Below, one piece after another: positions 8,166 through 16,446 of a stretch of DNA of 64,000 nucleotides. Positions within the stretch are counted from its first letter, which is position 1. Each line of letters starts with the position of its first letter. Origin of the DNA: Ruegeria sp. EL01. Its GTDB lineage: Bacteria; Pseudomonadota; Alphaproteobacteria; Rhodobacterales; Rhodobacteraceae. The notes below the pieces were generated by a model. It saw only the letters and a program-made list of their open reading frames with translations, did no database searches and was not told the origin of the DNA. The stretch spans positions 1-64,000 of the forward strand of contig NZ_OMPS01000037.1 in the NCBI RefSeq assembly GCF_900313035.1, in the 5' to 3' direction. Position numbers and translations under genes: made by a program.

Positions 8166-9707
8166 ATGGATACCTCTGTTGTTGAGGCGCTGACCCTCGA
8201 TGCTATCACCAAGCGCTTTGGCACGCTGACCGCAAATGATGCGGTCAGCCTTTCTTTGAACAAAGGCGAAGTTGTTGCCTTGCTCGGTGAAAACGGGGCA
8301 GGCAAAACAACGCTAATGAACATCCTCTTTGGCCAATATACGGCTGATAGCGGAACCGTTCGGGTGTTCGGAAAAACTCTGCCACCGGGAAACTCTCGCG
8401 CTGCGCTGGATGCGGGTGTGGGGATGGTACACCAGCACTTCACCCTGGCCGACAACCTGACTGTGTTGGAAAACATCACTCTTGGGGTCGGTTCACTATT
8501 GAGCACAAGCGCGGGACGATCGGCAGCCCGCGACCGGATCAAGGCGCTGTCTCAAAAGTATCACCTGTCCGTGTCGCCGGGCGCCCGTGTCGGGGCGCTG
8601 ACGGTGGGTGAACGGCAAAGGGTCGAGATACTCAAAGCGCTTTACCGCGATGTGCGCATTCTTATTCTTGATGAACCGACCGCAGTTCTGACGCCACAGG
8701 AAACGGATGATCTGTTTGCGACCCTCCGGCTGGCCATAGCGGATGGTTTGTCGGTTATCTTCATTTCCCACAAGCTGCATGAGGTTATGGCGATATCGGA
8801 CCGAGTTGTCGTGTTGCGCCACGGGAAGATAACGGGCGGCGTTCGCACTGCCGATACTGACAAACACGCGCTGGCGACCCTGATGATGGGCACAGAGGCG
8901 ACACCACCCAAGGTACCCCAATCGACGCCCGGGCCTGCTTTATTGAAACTGGATCGCGTCGCAACACCGGATGTCGGCAACGCTCCGGGGCTCAAGTCGG
9001 TGTCTCTATCTTTGCATGCCGGGCAAATCATCGGCCTGGCTGGCGTTTCCGGCAATGGCCAAGCCGCGATCGCAGATGTGGTTGGTGGGCTGGTGAAACC
9101 CGCCGAGGGGCGGATCGAGATCGGCGGATCTGACATCGACCGCTGGACCCCGCGCGAAGCAGTAAAAAGTGGCATCGCTCGCATCCCCGAAGACCGGCAC
9201 AAAACCGGAACGATTGCGGATTTTGACCTGACCGAGAATGCAATTCTTGAGCGCTACCGTTCAGCGGGGTTCAGCAAGGCTGGTTGGCTGAATTGGCGCA
9301 GTTCACGGGCCTTTGCCGAGGCCATCATCAATAAATACGATGTGCGTTGTCCGGGCCCGGACACGCCAATCCGACTTTTGTCCGGTGGGAACATGCAAAA
9401 GCTGATCCTGGGGCGCGTGCTTGAGGCCGCACCGCAGGTTATTCTGGCCAATCAACCCGTGCGCGGGCTGGATATCGGCGCAGTCAATTATGTGCACGGC
9501 CAGTTGCTGGAAGCCCGCGCCAGAGGGGCCGCGATCCTGCTGATCTCGGAAGATCTGGATGAGGTCATGGCCATGTCCGATGTCATCCATGTGATTGCTG
9601 ACGGACAGCTCTCACCCGGATTTGGCCGGGGCAGTATGACACCCACGGAACTGGGCCTATGGATGGCCGGACAAGGGTTTGAAAACGAGAATGCGCATGC
9701 GTCTTGA
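8166..9707 (+). CDS. Nucleoside-type ABC transporter ATP-binding protein (two ABC domains)
   Basis: 513 residues with two nucleotide-binding domains, as in the YufO/NupO and sugar-type ATPases. Domain 1 has Walker A GENGAGKTT (41-49), signature LTVGERQRVEI and Walker B ILILDEPTAVLT. Domain 2 has a degenerate Walker A (GVSGNGQAA) and signature LSGGNMQKLILGR; the usual Asp-Glu of its Walker B is replaced (VILANQPVRGLD), so probably only one site hydrolyses ATP. The gene follows the binding-protein gene by 6 bases and overlaps the first permease, so the four transporter parts are made together. Confidence 0.92.
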   Translation: MDTSVVEALTLDAITKRFGTLTANDAVSLSLNKGEVVALLGENGAGKTTLMNILFGQYTADSGTVRVFGKTLPPGNSRAALDAGVGMVHQHFTLADNLTVLENITLGVGSLLSTSAGRSAARDRIKALSQKYHLSVSPGARVGALTVGERQRVEILKALYRDVRILILDEPTAVLTPQETDDLFATLRLAIADGLSVIFISHKLHEVMAISDRVVVLRHGKITGGVRTADTDKHALATLMMGTEATPPKVPQSTPGPALLKLDRVATPDVGNAPGLKSVSLSLHAGQIIGLAGVSGNGQAAIADVVGGLVKPAEGRIEIGGSDIDRWTPREAVKSGIARIPEDRHKTGTIADFDLTENAILERYRSAGFSKAGWLNWRSSRAFAEAIINKYDVRCPGPDTPIRLLSGGNMQKLILGRVLEAAPQVILANQPVRGLDIGAVNYVHGQLLEARARGAAILLISEDLDEVMAMSDVIHVIADGQLSPGFGRGSMTPTELGLWMAGQGFENENAHAS

Positions 9708-10746
9708 ACCGATAAACAACCCCAGCTTTGGGCGCAAACTAGTCCCACCTGCATTGGCGTTGTCTGCGACAATTGTGATCGCATCGCTTTTGGCAATGAT
9801 CGCTGGCGCAAACCCCTTTTCGGTTCTGGGCCTGATCATCAAGGGCGCATTTGGGTCGAAATTCGCGCTTCTTGAAACGCTCAATCGGGCGACACCGCTG
9901 ATCTTTACGGGGCTTGCCGTTGCCGTGGCTTTTCGGGCCAAGTTCTGGAACATCGGGGCCGAAGCGCAGCTATACGCCGGAGCTCTGATCACGGTTTTAT
10001 TGGGAACCGGAGCCTTGGCGTGGCCAAGTAGCCTGGTCCTTCCTGTAATTGCGTTGATTGCCGTGTTTGCGGGTGCGAATTTGCTGCTGGTACCGGCGCT
10101 TCTGAAAACCCGGTTTGGGGTGGACGAGGTGGTGACGACCCTGCTTTTCAACTTCATCTTCCTGCTGTTTATTTCAATGCTGTTGGAGGGGCCATTGAAA
10201 GATCCGATGGGGATGGGCTGGCCAAAATCGGCCCGACTGATCCCCGAGGCCCGCCTACCACGGATCGTCGACGGGCTGCGTCTGCACTGGGGTTTCGCCC
10301 TGGCGATCATATCGGCGCTTTGCGTCTGGGTGATCCAGACCCGCAGTACCTTAGGCTATGAGATGCGAGCCGTGGGCCTAAACAAACAGGCAGCAGGTTT
10401 CGCGGGCATTCCGGTGAATTTGGTGTTGGTCAAAACCGCGCTGCTTTCTGGCGGGCTTGCCGCCCTGGGAGGCTTTTCCGAGGTCGCCGGGCTGAAGGGG
10501 AGCCTGACCCTCGATCTGTCACCCGGATTTGGTTACACTGGCATCATCGTGGCGATGCTCGCCCTGCTCAATCCGCTGGGTGTGGTGATCGCGGCCCTGT
10601 TTGTGGCAGGCATTTTTGTCGGCGCCGACAGCATGAGCCGGGCCGCAGGCGTACCAACCTACCTAGCCGACATCATGCTGGCCGTCGCCCTTTTGCTGAT
10701 GGTTCTGGCGATCATGCTGACGCGGTTTCGCGTGGTGAGGGACTAG
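9691..10746 (+). CDS. ABC transporter permease (BPD_transp_2, YufP-like)
   Basis: About 351 residues from ATG 9691, overlapping the end of the ATPase gene by 17 bases. Other possible starts are ATG 9697 and TTG 9679. Hydrophobic segments dominate, and the block GVDEVVTTLLFNFIFLL plus the later AGLKGSLTLDLSPGFGYTGIIVAML are characteristic of the branched-chain/ribose-type inner-membrane permeases that partner with BMP proteins. It forms half of the membrane channel with the next gene product. Confidence 0.9.
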   Translation: MRMRLEPINNPSFGRKLVPPALALSATIVIASLLAMIAGANPFSVLGLIIKGAFGSKFALLETLNRATPLIFTGLAVAVAFRAKFWNIGAEAQLYAGALITVLLGTGALAWPSSLVLPVIALIAVFAGANLLLVPALLKTRFGVDEVVTTLLFNFIFLLFISMLLEGPLKDPMGMGWPKSARLIPEARLPRIVDGLRLHWGFALAIISALCVWVIQTRSTLGYEMRAVGLNKQAAGFAGIPVNLVLVKTALLSGGLAALGGFSEVAGLKGSLTLDLSPGFGYTGIIVAMLALLNPLGVVIAALFVAGIFVGADSMSRAAGVPTYLADIMLAVALLLMVLAIMLTRFRVVRD

Positions 10747-10750
10747 CGCC

Positions 10751-11695
10751 ATGGACATCATCGACATCCTCTTCACCGCCAGTTTCTGGGCCGCAGCGAT
10801 CCGCATCGCCAGCCCACTGATTTTTGCGACCCTAGGCGAATTGATCTGTGAACGCGCCGGTGTGCTGAACCTTGGCATCGAGGGCATCATGGTTTCCGGT
10901 GCATTTGCGGGCTGGATGGCGGTCTATTCGGGCACCGGGCTTTGGGTTGGTGTCGGCGTTGCAATGGCTGTGGGGATGTTGTTTGGGCTGCTGCACAGCA
11001 CCCTGACGGTGCCCTTTGGTCTGTCTCAGCATGTCGTTGGTCTGGGTGTCACACTGCTAGCGACCTCCTCAACCTACTACGCCTATCGGCTGGCCCTGCC
11101 AGAGGTTACCAGCCCGCCCAAGATCGTTGCGTTTCAGCCCTATGAAATCCCGTTGCTGTCGGACATTCCACTGCTTGGGCCCGCTCTTTTCTCGCAAACG
11201 CCGCTGACCTATCTGGCCTTTGTACTTGTTGCAGTTGTCGGGTTGGTTCTTTACCGAACGCCCTTGGGTTTGGCCGTACGTGCCGCAGGCGAAAACCCGG
11301 CAGCAGTGGCCGCACAAGGCCTGTCGGTGACCGCCATCCGCATGGGGGCCGTTATCATAGGCAGCGGGTTGATGGCCGTCGGCGGCGCGTTTCTAACGAT
11401 GTCCGCGTTTGACAGTTTCTTTTTTGAGATGGTCAATGGGCGCGGCTGGATCTGCATTGCTCTGGTTGTCTTCGGGTCATGGCGGCCGGGCAAGGCAATG
11501 CTTGGGGCAGTGCTGTTTGCTGCCTTCGATGCGCTGCAGATCCGGGTTCAGCAAACAAGTCTTGGGGCGCAGGTCCCCTATCAGATATTCTTGATGATGC
11601 CCTACATACTCTCCATTCTCGCATTGGTAGTAATGTCACGCCGGGCTGAAGTACCCGCCGCACTTATGGTGCCATTCAACAAAGGGGAGCGGTGA
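10751..11695 (+). CDS. ABC transporter permease (BPD_transp_2, YufQ-like)
   Basis: 314 residues, starting 4 bases after the previous stop. The motif FATLGELICERAGVLNLGIEG near the N-terminus and GLAVRAAGENPAAVAAQGLSV are hallmark sequences of the second permease of nucleoside-type transporters. Eight or so membrane segments are visible. Its stop overlaps the start of the deaminase gene, tying uptake to intracellular deamination. Confidence 0.92.
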   Translation: MDIIDILFTASFWAAAIRIASPLIFATLGELICERAGVLNLGIEGIMVSGAFAGWMAVYSGTGLWVGVGVAMAVGMLFGLLHSTLTVPFGLSQHVVGLGVTLLATSSTYYAYRLALPEVTSPPKIVAFQPYEIPLLSDIPLLGPALFSQTPLTYLAFVLVAVVGLVLYRTPLGLAVRAAGENPAAVAAQGLSVTAIRMGAVIIGSGLMAVGGAFLTMSAFDSFFFEMVNGRGWICIALVVFGSWRPGKAMLGAVLFAAFDALQIRVQQTSLGAQVPYQIFLMMPYILSILALVVMSRRAEVPAALMVPFNKGER

Positions 11696-12972
11696 TGTTT
11701 GACCTGATTGTAAAAGGTGGCTTTCTGCCGAACGGCAGCGTCGCTGATATCGGCATCTCAGGCAGTAAGATCACCGCCATAGATCAACTCGGCACTGCCA
11801 AAGCAGGGCAGATCATTGATGCAACCGGCGATTTGGTTAGCCCGCCCTTTGTTGATCCGCATTTTCATATGGATGCGACGCTGTCCTATGGTCTGCCTCG
11901 CATCAACGCCTCAGGAACCCTGCTGGAGGGCATTGGGCTTTGGGGTGAACTCAAACAGGTCATGACCCAGGACGAGGTGATTGATCGCGCCCTGCACTAC
12001 TGTGACTGGGCGGCCAGCATGGGATTGCTTGCGATCCGCAGCCATGTCGACACATGCGACGACCGGCTGTTAGGGGTCGAGGCGCTGCTCGAGGTTCGAA
12101 ATAAGGTCAAAGACTACATCGATCTGCAACTGGTCGCATTCCCCCAAGATGGGTTCTACCGCGATCCCACGGCGCGCGAGAATACCATCCGCGCGCTGGA
12201 TATGGGCGTGGATGTTGTCGGCGGTATCCCGCATTTCGAACGCACGATGCAGGATGGTGCTGCGTCAGTGACTGAACTGTGCGAAATTGCCGCCGCACGC
12301 GGCCTGCAAGTGGATATGCATTGTGACGAGACGGATGACCCACTATCGCGCCACATCGAAACGCTTGCGTTTGAAACCCAGCGGCTTGGACTGCGCGGGC
12401 GTGTGGCGGGCTCGCATTTGACCTCAATGCACTCTATGGACAACTACTATGTCTCGAAACTGCTTCCACTGATCGCAGAAGCTCAGATCAGCGCGATCCC
12501 GAACCCTTTGATCAACATCGTTCTGCAGGGGCGGCACGATACATACCCCAAACGCCGCGGTCTGACCCGGGTGAAAGAGATGCTAAGCGCTGGGATCAAC
12601 GTTGGCTGGGGACAGGATTGCGTGCTTGATCCGTGGTACTCACTAGGAACAGCAGACATGCTGGACGTGGCCTTTATGGGGCTACATGTGGCGCAGATGA
12701 CCAGCCCCGAAGAAATGCGGATCTGTTTTGATATGGTAACCGTGAACAACGCAAAGACGATGGGTTTGCAGGACTACGGGCTTCACGTCGGGGCCAAAGC
12801 ATCCCTGGTCGTGCTTGATGCTGGCACCCCAACCGAGGCCCTGCGGCTACGCGCAGCGCGTTTGCACGTTGTGGCAAATGGCAAACTCATCAGTCAGTCC
12901 CCCCGCCCAGATGCAAGGCTCAATATCCAGGATCGCCCTTCTACGTCACACAGACGACATCTGGGAGTTTAG
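11695..12972 (+). CDS. Cytosine deaminase-like amidohydrolase
   Basis: 425 residues from ATG 11695, which overlaps the permease stop (TGATG) and has GGGGAG five bases upstream. It follows the CodA subgroup of the amidohydrolase superfamily: metal-binding DPHFHMD near residue 57, HCDETDD, SHLTSMHSMDN and GQDCVLDPWYSLGTADM. E. coli CodA has HDD where this protein has QDC, so the catalytic Asp is kept but the flanking residues differ, and the substrate may not be cytosine. As last gene of a BMP-type uptake operon it probably deaminates an imported nucleobase or related heterocycle. The C-terminal tail runs close to transposon remnants and may not be original. Confidence 0.85.
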   Translation: MFDLIVKGGFLPNGSVADIGISGSKITAIDQLGTAKAGQIIDATGDLVSPPFVDPHFHMDATLSYGLPRINASGTLLEGIGLWGELKQVMTQDEVIDRALHYCDWAASMGLLAIRSHVDTCDDRLLGVEALLEVRNKVKDYIDLQLVAFPQDGFYRDPTARENTIRALDMGVDVVGGIPHFERTMQDGAASVTELCEIAAARGLQVDMHCDETDDPLSRHIETLAFETQRLGLRGRVAGSHLTSMHSMDNYYVSKLLPLIAEAQISAIPNPLINIVLQGRHDTYPKRRGLTRVKEMLSAGINVGWGQDCVLDPWYSLGTADMLDVAFMGLHVAQMTSPEEMRICFDMVTVNNAKTMGLQDYGLHVGAKASLVVLDAGTPTEALRLRAARLHVVANGKLISQSPRPDARLNIQDRPSTSHRRHLGV

Positions 12973-12986
12973 CAGAAGACCTAGGG

Positions 12987-13126
12987 TTAGGATTCAAAAC
13001 TAGAACAAGCCGGTAGCAGTTCTGTGCGTTTTATCTTTTTGTTATTGATCTTGAGCCTGGTGGCTGAAACGCAGTACACCTGAAAACGTCCTTGGCCAAA
13101 TCCGACCCGACTGTCTCTGCCGTCAT
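12987..13126 (-). pseudogene. IS110-family transposase remnant, N-terminus, frameshifted
   Basis: Read on the minus strand from 13126, the translation MTAETVGSDLAKDVF, continued in the next frame as QVYCVSAT, then KRTELLPA, matches the start of IS110-type DEDD transposases (VGxDLAKxVFQVH...). A frameshift near 13080 joins the two parts, and the homology stops at about 12987, shortly after the deaminase gene. About 45 codons remain of some 300-400. This is a dead fragment; the IS21 element lies directly upstream of its start. Confidence 0.65.
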
Positions 13127-13201
13127 TGGGTGGCTCCATTCCTCGCAGTCGAAAACACCTGCACCTTCGCTCCATCTCCCGGTCCCCCTGAATTGGTTCT
13201 G

Positions 13202-13206
13202 GCTGG
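13202..13206. repeat. Target site duplication, left copy
   Basis: GCTGG directly before the IS left end, repeated directly after the right end at 15714-15718. Five bases is within the 4-8 bp usual for IS21-family insertions. Confidence 0.8.
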
Positions 13207-13308
13207 TGTGCACGGCGGAGCAATACTCGGCCACGGTAGCGGCGGCATTGTGCTGTCGCGGGCGGCGTAAAAGTCGGCCACTTTTGCCCTTTCGGTATTC
13301 GGGAGGGT

Positions 13309-14814
13309 TTGGGGATATTCACCGTGGATTTGTATTTGAAGGTTCGTCACGCTCACTTTGAGGAAGGTTTGAGCGGGCGTCAGATTGCTCGGGATTTTGG
13401 GATCAGCCGGGACAGTGTTTCTAAGATGTTGGCGTATTCCGAACCGCCGGGGTATCGGCGGACATCGCCGATCAAATGGCCCAAGCTTGATCCGTATGTT
13501 GCACAAATTGACGAGTGGCTTGCAGAAGACAAAACCCGCCCGCGTAAGCAGCGCCATACGGCAAAGCGCATTTTTGAGCGGCTGCGCGATGAGTGCCGGT
13601 TTGATGGCGGATACACGATTGTCAAAGACTATGTGCGAACAAGGAAACGCGTATCACGGGAGATGTTTGTTCCCCTGAGCCATCCACCGGGACACGGCCA
13701 AGCGGACTTTGGCGAAGCGTTCGTTGTGATCGGCGGGATTGAGCAGAAGGCGTATTTCTTTGCCTTTGATTTGCCGCACAGCGATGCCTGCTATGTTCGC
13801 GCGTATCCCGCGGCCAACACCGAGGCCTGGCTTGATGGGCATGTGCACGCCTTTGCCTTCTTCGGCGCGGTGCCGCGCTCCATCCTTTACGACAATGACC
13901 GCTGCCTTGTGGCCAAGATCATGTCGGACGGCACCCGGCAGAGAACCCAGCGGTTCAGCGCGATGCTGTCTCACTACGTGATCGGGGATCGGTATGGCCG
14001 CCCCGGCAAGGGCAACGATAAGGGCAAGGTCGAGGGTCTGGTTGGCTATTCCCGTCGCAACTTTATGGTGCCGATGCCGCGTTTTCCAGGTTGGGACGCA
14101 TTCAACGATTACCTGGAAGGCCAGTGTCGCAAAAGACAGGCCGACATCCTACGCGGACACAAGATCAGCATTGGTGAACGGCTGGAAGCAGATTTGGCGG
14201 CGATGCGTACCCTGCCAGCCGCTCCTTTTGAAGCCTGTGATCTGCAAAGCGGTCAGGTGACATCGACATCCCAGGTGCGTTATCGCGGCAATGATTACTC
14301 TGTGCCCGTTGCCTATGGCCACCGTGAGGTTTGGATCAAAGGCTTCGTTGACCGGATCATCATTGGGTGCGCAGCCGATGTCATCGCAGACCACCCTCGT
14401 TCTTACGACACAGGCGACATGATGTTCGATCCAGTACATTACCTGCCGTTGATCGAGCGCAAGATCATGACCTTCGACCAGGCAGCGCCATTGCAGGGCT
14501 GGGAGCTACCAGAAGCCTTCGCAACGTTGCAGCGTTTGTTAGAAGCGAGGCAGGGCAAAACCGGCAAGCGGGAATACGTGCAGGTTCTGCGCCTGTTGGA
14601 ACGCTTTGAGATGGAGGTGCTTCATCTGGCGATTAAAGATACGTTGCAGATGAGGGCCATCAGCTTTGACGCCGTCAAACACTTGGCTCTGTGTCGCGTC
14701 GAGCGCCGTCCGGCCCGGCTGGATCTGGATGTCTATCCCTTCCTGCCCAGAACCAATATCGCAACGACATCTGCCGCGTCCTATATGAGCCTACTGGTAG
14801 GTGGTGGCGCATGA
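13309..14814 (+). CDS. istA: IS21-family transposase IstA
   Basis: 501 residues from TTG 13309; GGGAGG lies only two bases upstream of it, and GTG 13324 is an alternative. An N-terminal helix-turn-helix (GLSGRQIARDFGISRDSVSKML, written here as GLSGRQIARDFGI plus SRDSVSKML, about residues 20-42) is followed by a DDE integrase core: GQADFGE supplies the first Asp (about 130), SILYDNDR the second (about 191), and KGKVEGLVGY the Glu. A beta-barrel-like C-terminal domain (YRGNDYSVPVAYGHREVWI) completes the family architecture. It cuts and joins the IS ends together with IstB. Confidence 0.93.
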   Translation: MGIFTVDLYLKVRHAHFEEGLSGRQIARDFGISRDSVSKMLAYSEPPGYRRTSPIKWPKLDPYVAQIDEWLAEDKTRPRKQRHTAKRIFERLRDECRFDGGYTIVKDYVRTRKRVSREMFVPLSHPPGHGQADFGEAFVVIGGIEQKAYFFAFDLPHSDACYVRAYPAANTEAWLDGHVHAFAFFGAVPRSILYDNDRCLVAKIMSDGTRQRTQRFSAMLSHYVIGDRYGRPGKGNDKGKVEGLVGYSRRNFMVPMPRFPGWDAFNDYLEGQCRKRQADILRGHKISIGERLEADLAAMRTLPAAPFEACDLQSGQVTSTSQVRYRGNDYSVPVAYGHREVWIKGFVDRIIIGCAADVIADHPRSYDTGDMMFDPVHYLPLIERKIMTFDQAAPLQGWELPEAFATLQRLLEARQGKTGKREYVQVLRLLERFEMEVLHLAIKDTLQMRAISFDAVKHLALCRVERRPARLDLDVYPFLPRTNIATTSAASYMSLLVGGGA

Positions 14815-15575
14815 CAGACACACCAGAACTGTTGTTTGCCCATCATCTCAAAACCCTGCGATTGCCCACCTTCCTTCGCGAACACGACAAGCAGGCCCGG
14901 ATATGTGCCGCCGAAGGCGTGGATCATGTGCGCTATCTGGCCCGGCTGACGGAACTGGAACTGATCGACCGGGAACGGCGCATGGTCGAGCGCCGGATCA
15001 AATCTGCAAAGTTCCCGGCAGTCAAAAGCCTCGATAGCTTCGACTTCAAAGCCATCCCCAGCCTCAACAAGATGATGGTGCTGGAACTGGCCCGCTGTGA
15101 GTGGATTGAACGCAAAGAAAACGTCATCGCGCTCGGCCCGTCAGGAACTGGTAAAACCCATGTTGCCCTCGGGCTGGGGCTGGCTGCGTGCCAAAAGGGA
15201 TTGCCGGTCGCCTTCGTGACCGCAGCCTCGCTGGTCCATGAACTGATGGAGGCCAGAGATGAGAAGCGCCTACTGCGACTGCAACGCCAACTGGCAAAGG
15301 TCAAACTGCTGATCATTGACGAGTTGGGGTTTGTGCCGCTGAGCAAAACCGGCGCCGAACTGCTGTTCGAGTTGATATCGCAGCGCTACGAGCGGGGTTC
15401 CACCCTGATCACCAGCAATCTGCCGTTCGAAGAATGGACCGAAACCTTCGGCACCGAACGCCTCACCGGTGCACTGCTGGACCGGCTGACCCATCATGTG
15501 AACATCCTGGAAATGAACGGCGAAAGCTATCGCCTTCACCAGAGCCGTGCCCGCCTCGCAAATACCGGAAAATGA
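14811..15575 (+). CDS. istB: IS21-family helper ATPase IstB
   Basis: 254 residues from ATG 14811, which overlaps the istA stop (ATGA). The open frame runs further upstream but only inside istA. Walker A is GPSGTGKTH (109-117), Walker B is LLIIDELGF, and sensor-like TLITSNLPFEEW follows, as in DnaC/IstB-type AAA+ proteins. IstB assembles on target DNA and stimulates IstA. Its C-terminal block is the one also seen at the left edge of the window. Confidence 0.94.
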   Translation: MTDTPELLFAHHLKTLRLPTFLREHDKQARICAAEGVDHVRYLARLTELELIDRERRMVERRIKSAKFPAVKSLDSFDFKAIPSLNKMMVLELARCEWIERKENVIALGPSGTGKTHVALGLGLAACQKGLPVAFVTAASLVHELMEARDEKRLLRLQRQLAKVKLLIIDELGFVPLSKTGAELLFELISQRYERGSTLITSNLPFEEWTETFGTERLTGALLDRLTHHVNILEMNGESYRLHQSRARLANTGK

Positions 15576-15585
15576 CCTTCACATG

Positions 15586-15651
15586 ATTGGCCTGACGGCC
15601 AATGCGCCTTGGACCGTGCTTGCTATTTGTGGGCCGCAAGCTCCAAGGCGC
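15586..15651 (+). other. Paired stem-loops at the IS21 3' end (copy 2)
   Basis: The first hairpin is 15586-15592 with 15597-15603 (7 bp, loop TGAC). The second has an outer stem 15604-15613 with 15642-15651 (10 bp) and an inner stem 15618-15623 with 15636-15641 (6 bp) around a loop containing CTATTTG. Position and layout match the copy at 130-196. The stem sequences differ, yet pairing is kept. Confidence 0.75.
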
Positions 15652-15713
15652 GTGCACCAAACTGGCCTACTTTTGCGCCGCCCTAGTGGCAGGATTTTAC
15701 GCCGCCGTTGACA

Positions 15714-15718
15714 GCTGG
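15714..15718. repeat. Target site duplication, right copy
   Basis: GCTGG directly after the IS right end, identical to 13202-13206. Confidence 0.8.
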
Positions 15719-16305
15719 CCAAGAAAAACAGTTAGCTGACGAACTAAAGTGTACTTTGGGAATGCTGAGCTTCAAGCGGTAATGCGGTGCTGGTGCATCT
15801 AAGCGGATTTGGCATAGGGCAAATGTCTGCTTCCGCCGAGGTTACGCGTCCTGTGCGCACCTGCGGCGAAAGTCTGGTTTCCGCCTGATTCATTAGAATA
15901 ACAACGCGTTCTGGCGCAAAAAGTACCGGCGCGGCCTGCACCGTCGCACTTGTTTTTGTGAGACAGCGGGATTTGGACAAGCCAAACGCCCCTGGCCATC
16001 AGGGGTAAGGCGCTGCCTTCCCCCTCGGGCAACCCTATTAGACAAAACCGTGTCCTCGGCTACGCCTGCGGGCCGCACCACTATTGTCGAATAGCATTGC
16101 CTCGCCCCCATCCGCGTTCGCCACGTGGCAGATCAGCAGGAACAGGCGCCTTCAGCGTCTGATCTGCAAATCAGCCCTGATTTTCCCAAAAGGGAAGTCA
16201 GGATCATTGAAATCGGTCTAGGTGCTGGATGATGGAAGTGAGGCGAAAATGGCAAGGTTCTGTCGCTGGTGGCAGAACTATGTGTCGCCTGACACAGCAA
16301 AAAAG
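15719..16305. other. Gene-free stretch between IS21 and tRNA-Arg, with tandem hairpins
   Basis: No open frame here resembles a protein; several short overlapping frames exist on the minus strand without recognisable sequence or ribosome-binding sites. Three successive inverted repeats lie at 16129-16136/16159-16166 (8 bp), 16168-16174/16177-16183 and 16183-16187/16192-16196. Another (TGTGTC/GACACA) is at 16281-16296, ten bases past the tRNA 3' end. Function unknown; the region is probably decayed mobile DNA. Confidence 0.5.
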
Positions 16306-16382
16306 TGGCGGACCGAGGAGGATTCGAACCCCCGACCCCTTGATTCGTAGTCAAGTACTCTATCCAGCTGAGCTATCGGTCC
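16306..16382 (-). tRNA. tRNA-Arg (anticodon ACG)
   Basis: 77 bases on the minus strand fold into a full cloverleaf: a 7-bp acceptor stem (GGACCGA with TCGGTCC), D arm with AGCTGGATA, anticodon stem CTTGA/TCAAG around loop CTACGAA, T arm GGGGG-TTCGAAT-CCTCC, and an encoded CCA end. The anticodon ACG (inosine after editing) reads CGU, CGC and CGA codons. It has its own promoter at 16398-16426. Its 3' end faces the mobile-element-rich side of the window, a common situation for integration hot spots. Confidence 0.97.
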
Positions 16383-16397
16383 GCGTTGGTGAGGCGC

Positions 16398-16426
16398 TAT
16401 TTAGACCCGGGGCGCAGGACGTGCAA
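16398..16426 (-). promoter_or_regulatory. Promoter of tRNA-Arg
   Basis: On the minus strand TTGCAC (16421-16426) and TAAATA (16398-16403) are separated by exactly 17 bases and end 15 bases before the tRNA 5' end. Spacing and position fit a sigma-70-type stable-RNA promoter. Confidence 0.7.
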
Positions 16427-16446
16427 GACGATTCTTCGAAAAATCT

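Larger units (their letters stand above)
13207..15713 (+). mobile_element. Complete IS21-family insertion sequence
   Basis: The 2507-bp element runs from TGTGCACGGCGG to the right tip CCGCCGTTGACA. The tips are imperfect inverted repeats starting TG and ending CA, with further repeated GGCGG-type subterminal motifs, as in IS21 elements. It encodes istA and istB with a 4-base overlap and intact motifs, and is flanked by a 5-bp GCTGG duplication, so it inserted as a unit and looks functional. It lies between the IS110 remnant and the gene-free stretch before tRNA-Arg. Confidence 0.9.

Noticed and set aside
16306..16382. Integrative element at tRNA-Arg with attL/attR
   Set aside because: I saw no integrase gene and no second copy of the tRNA 3' end within the window.
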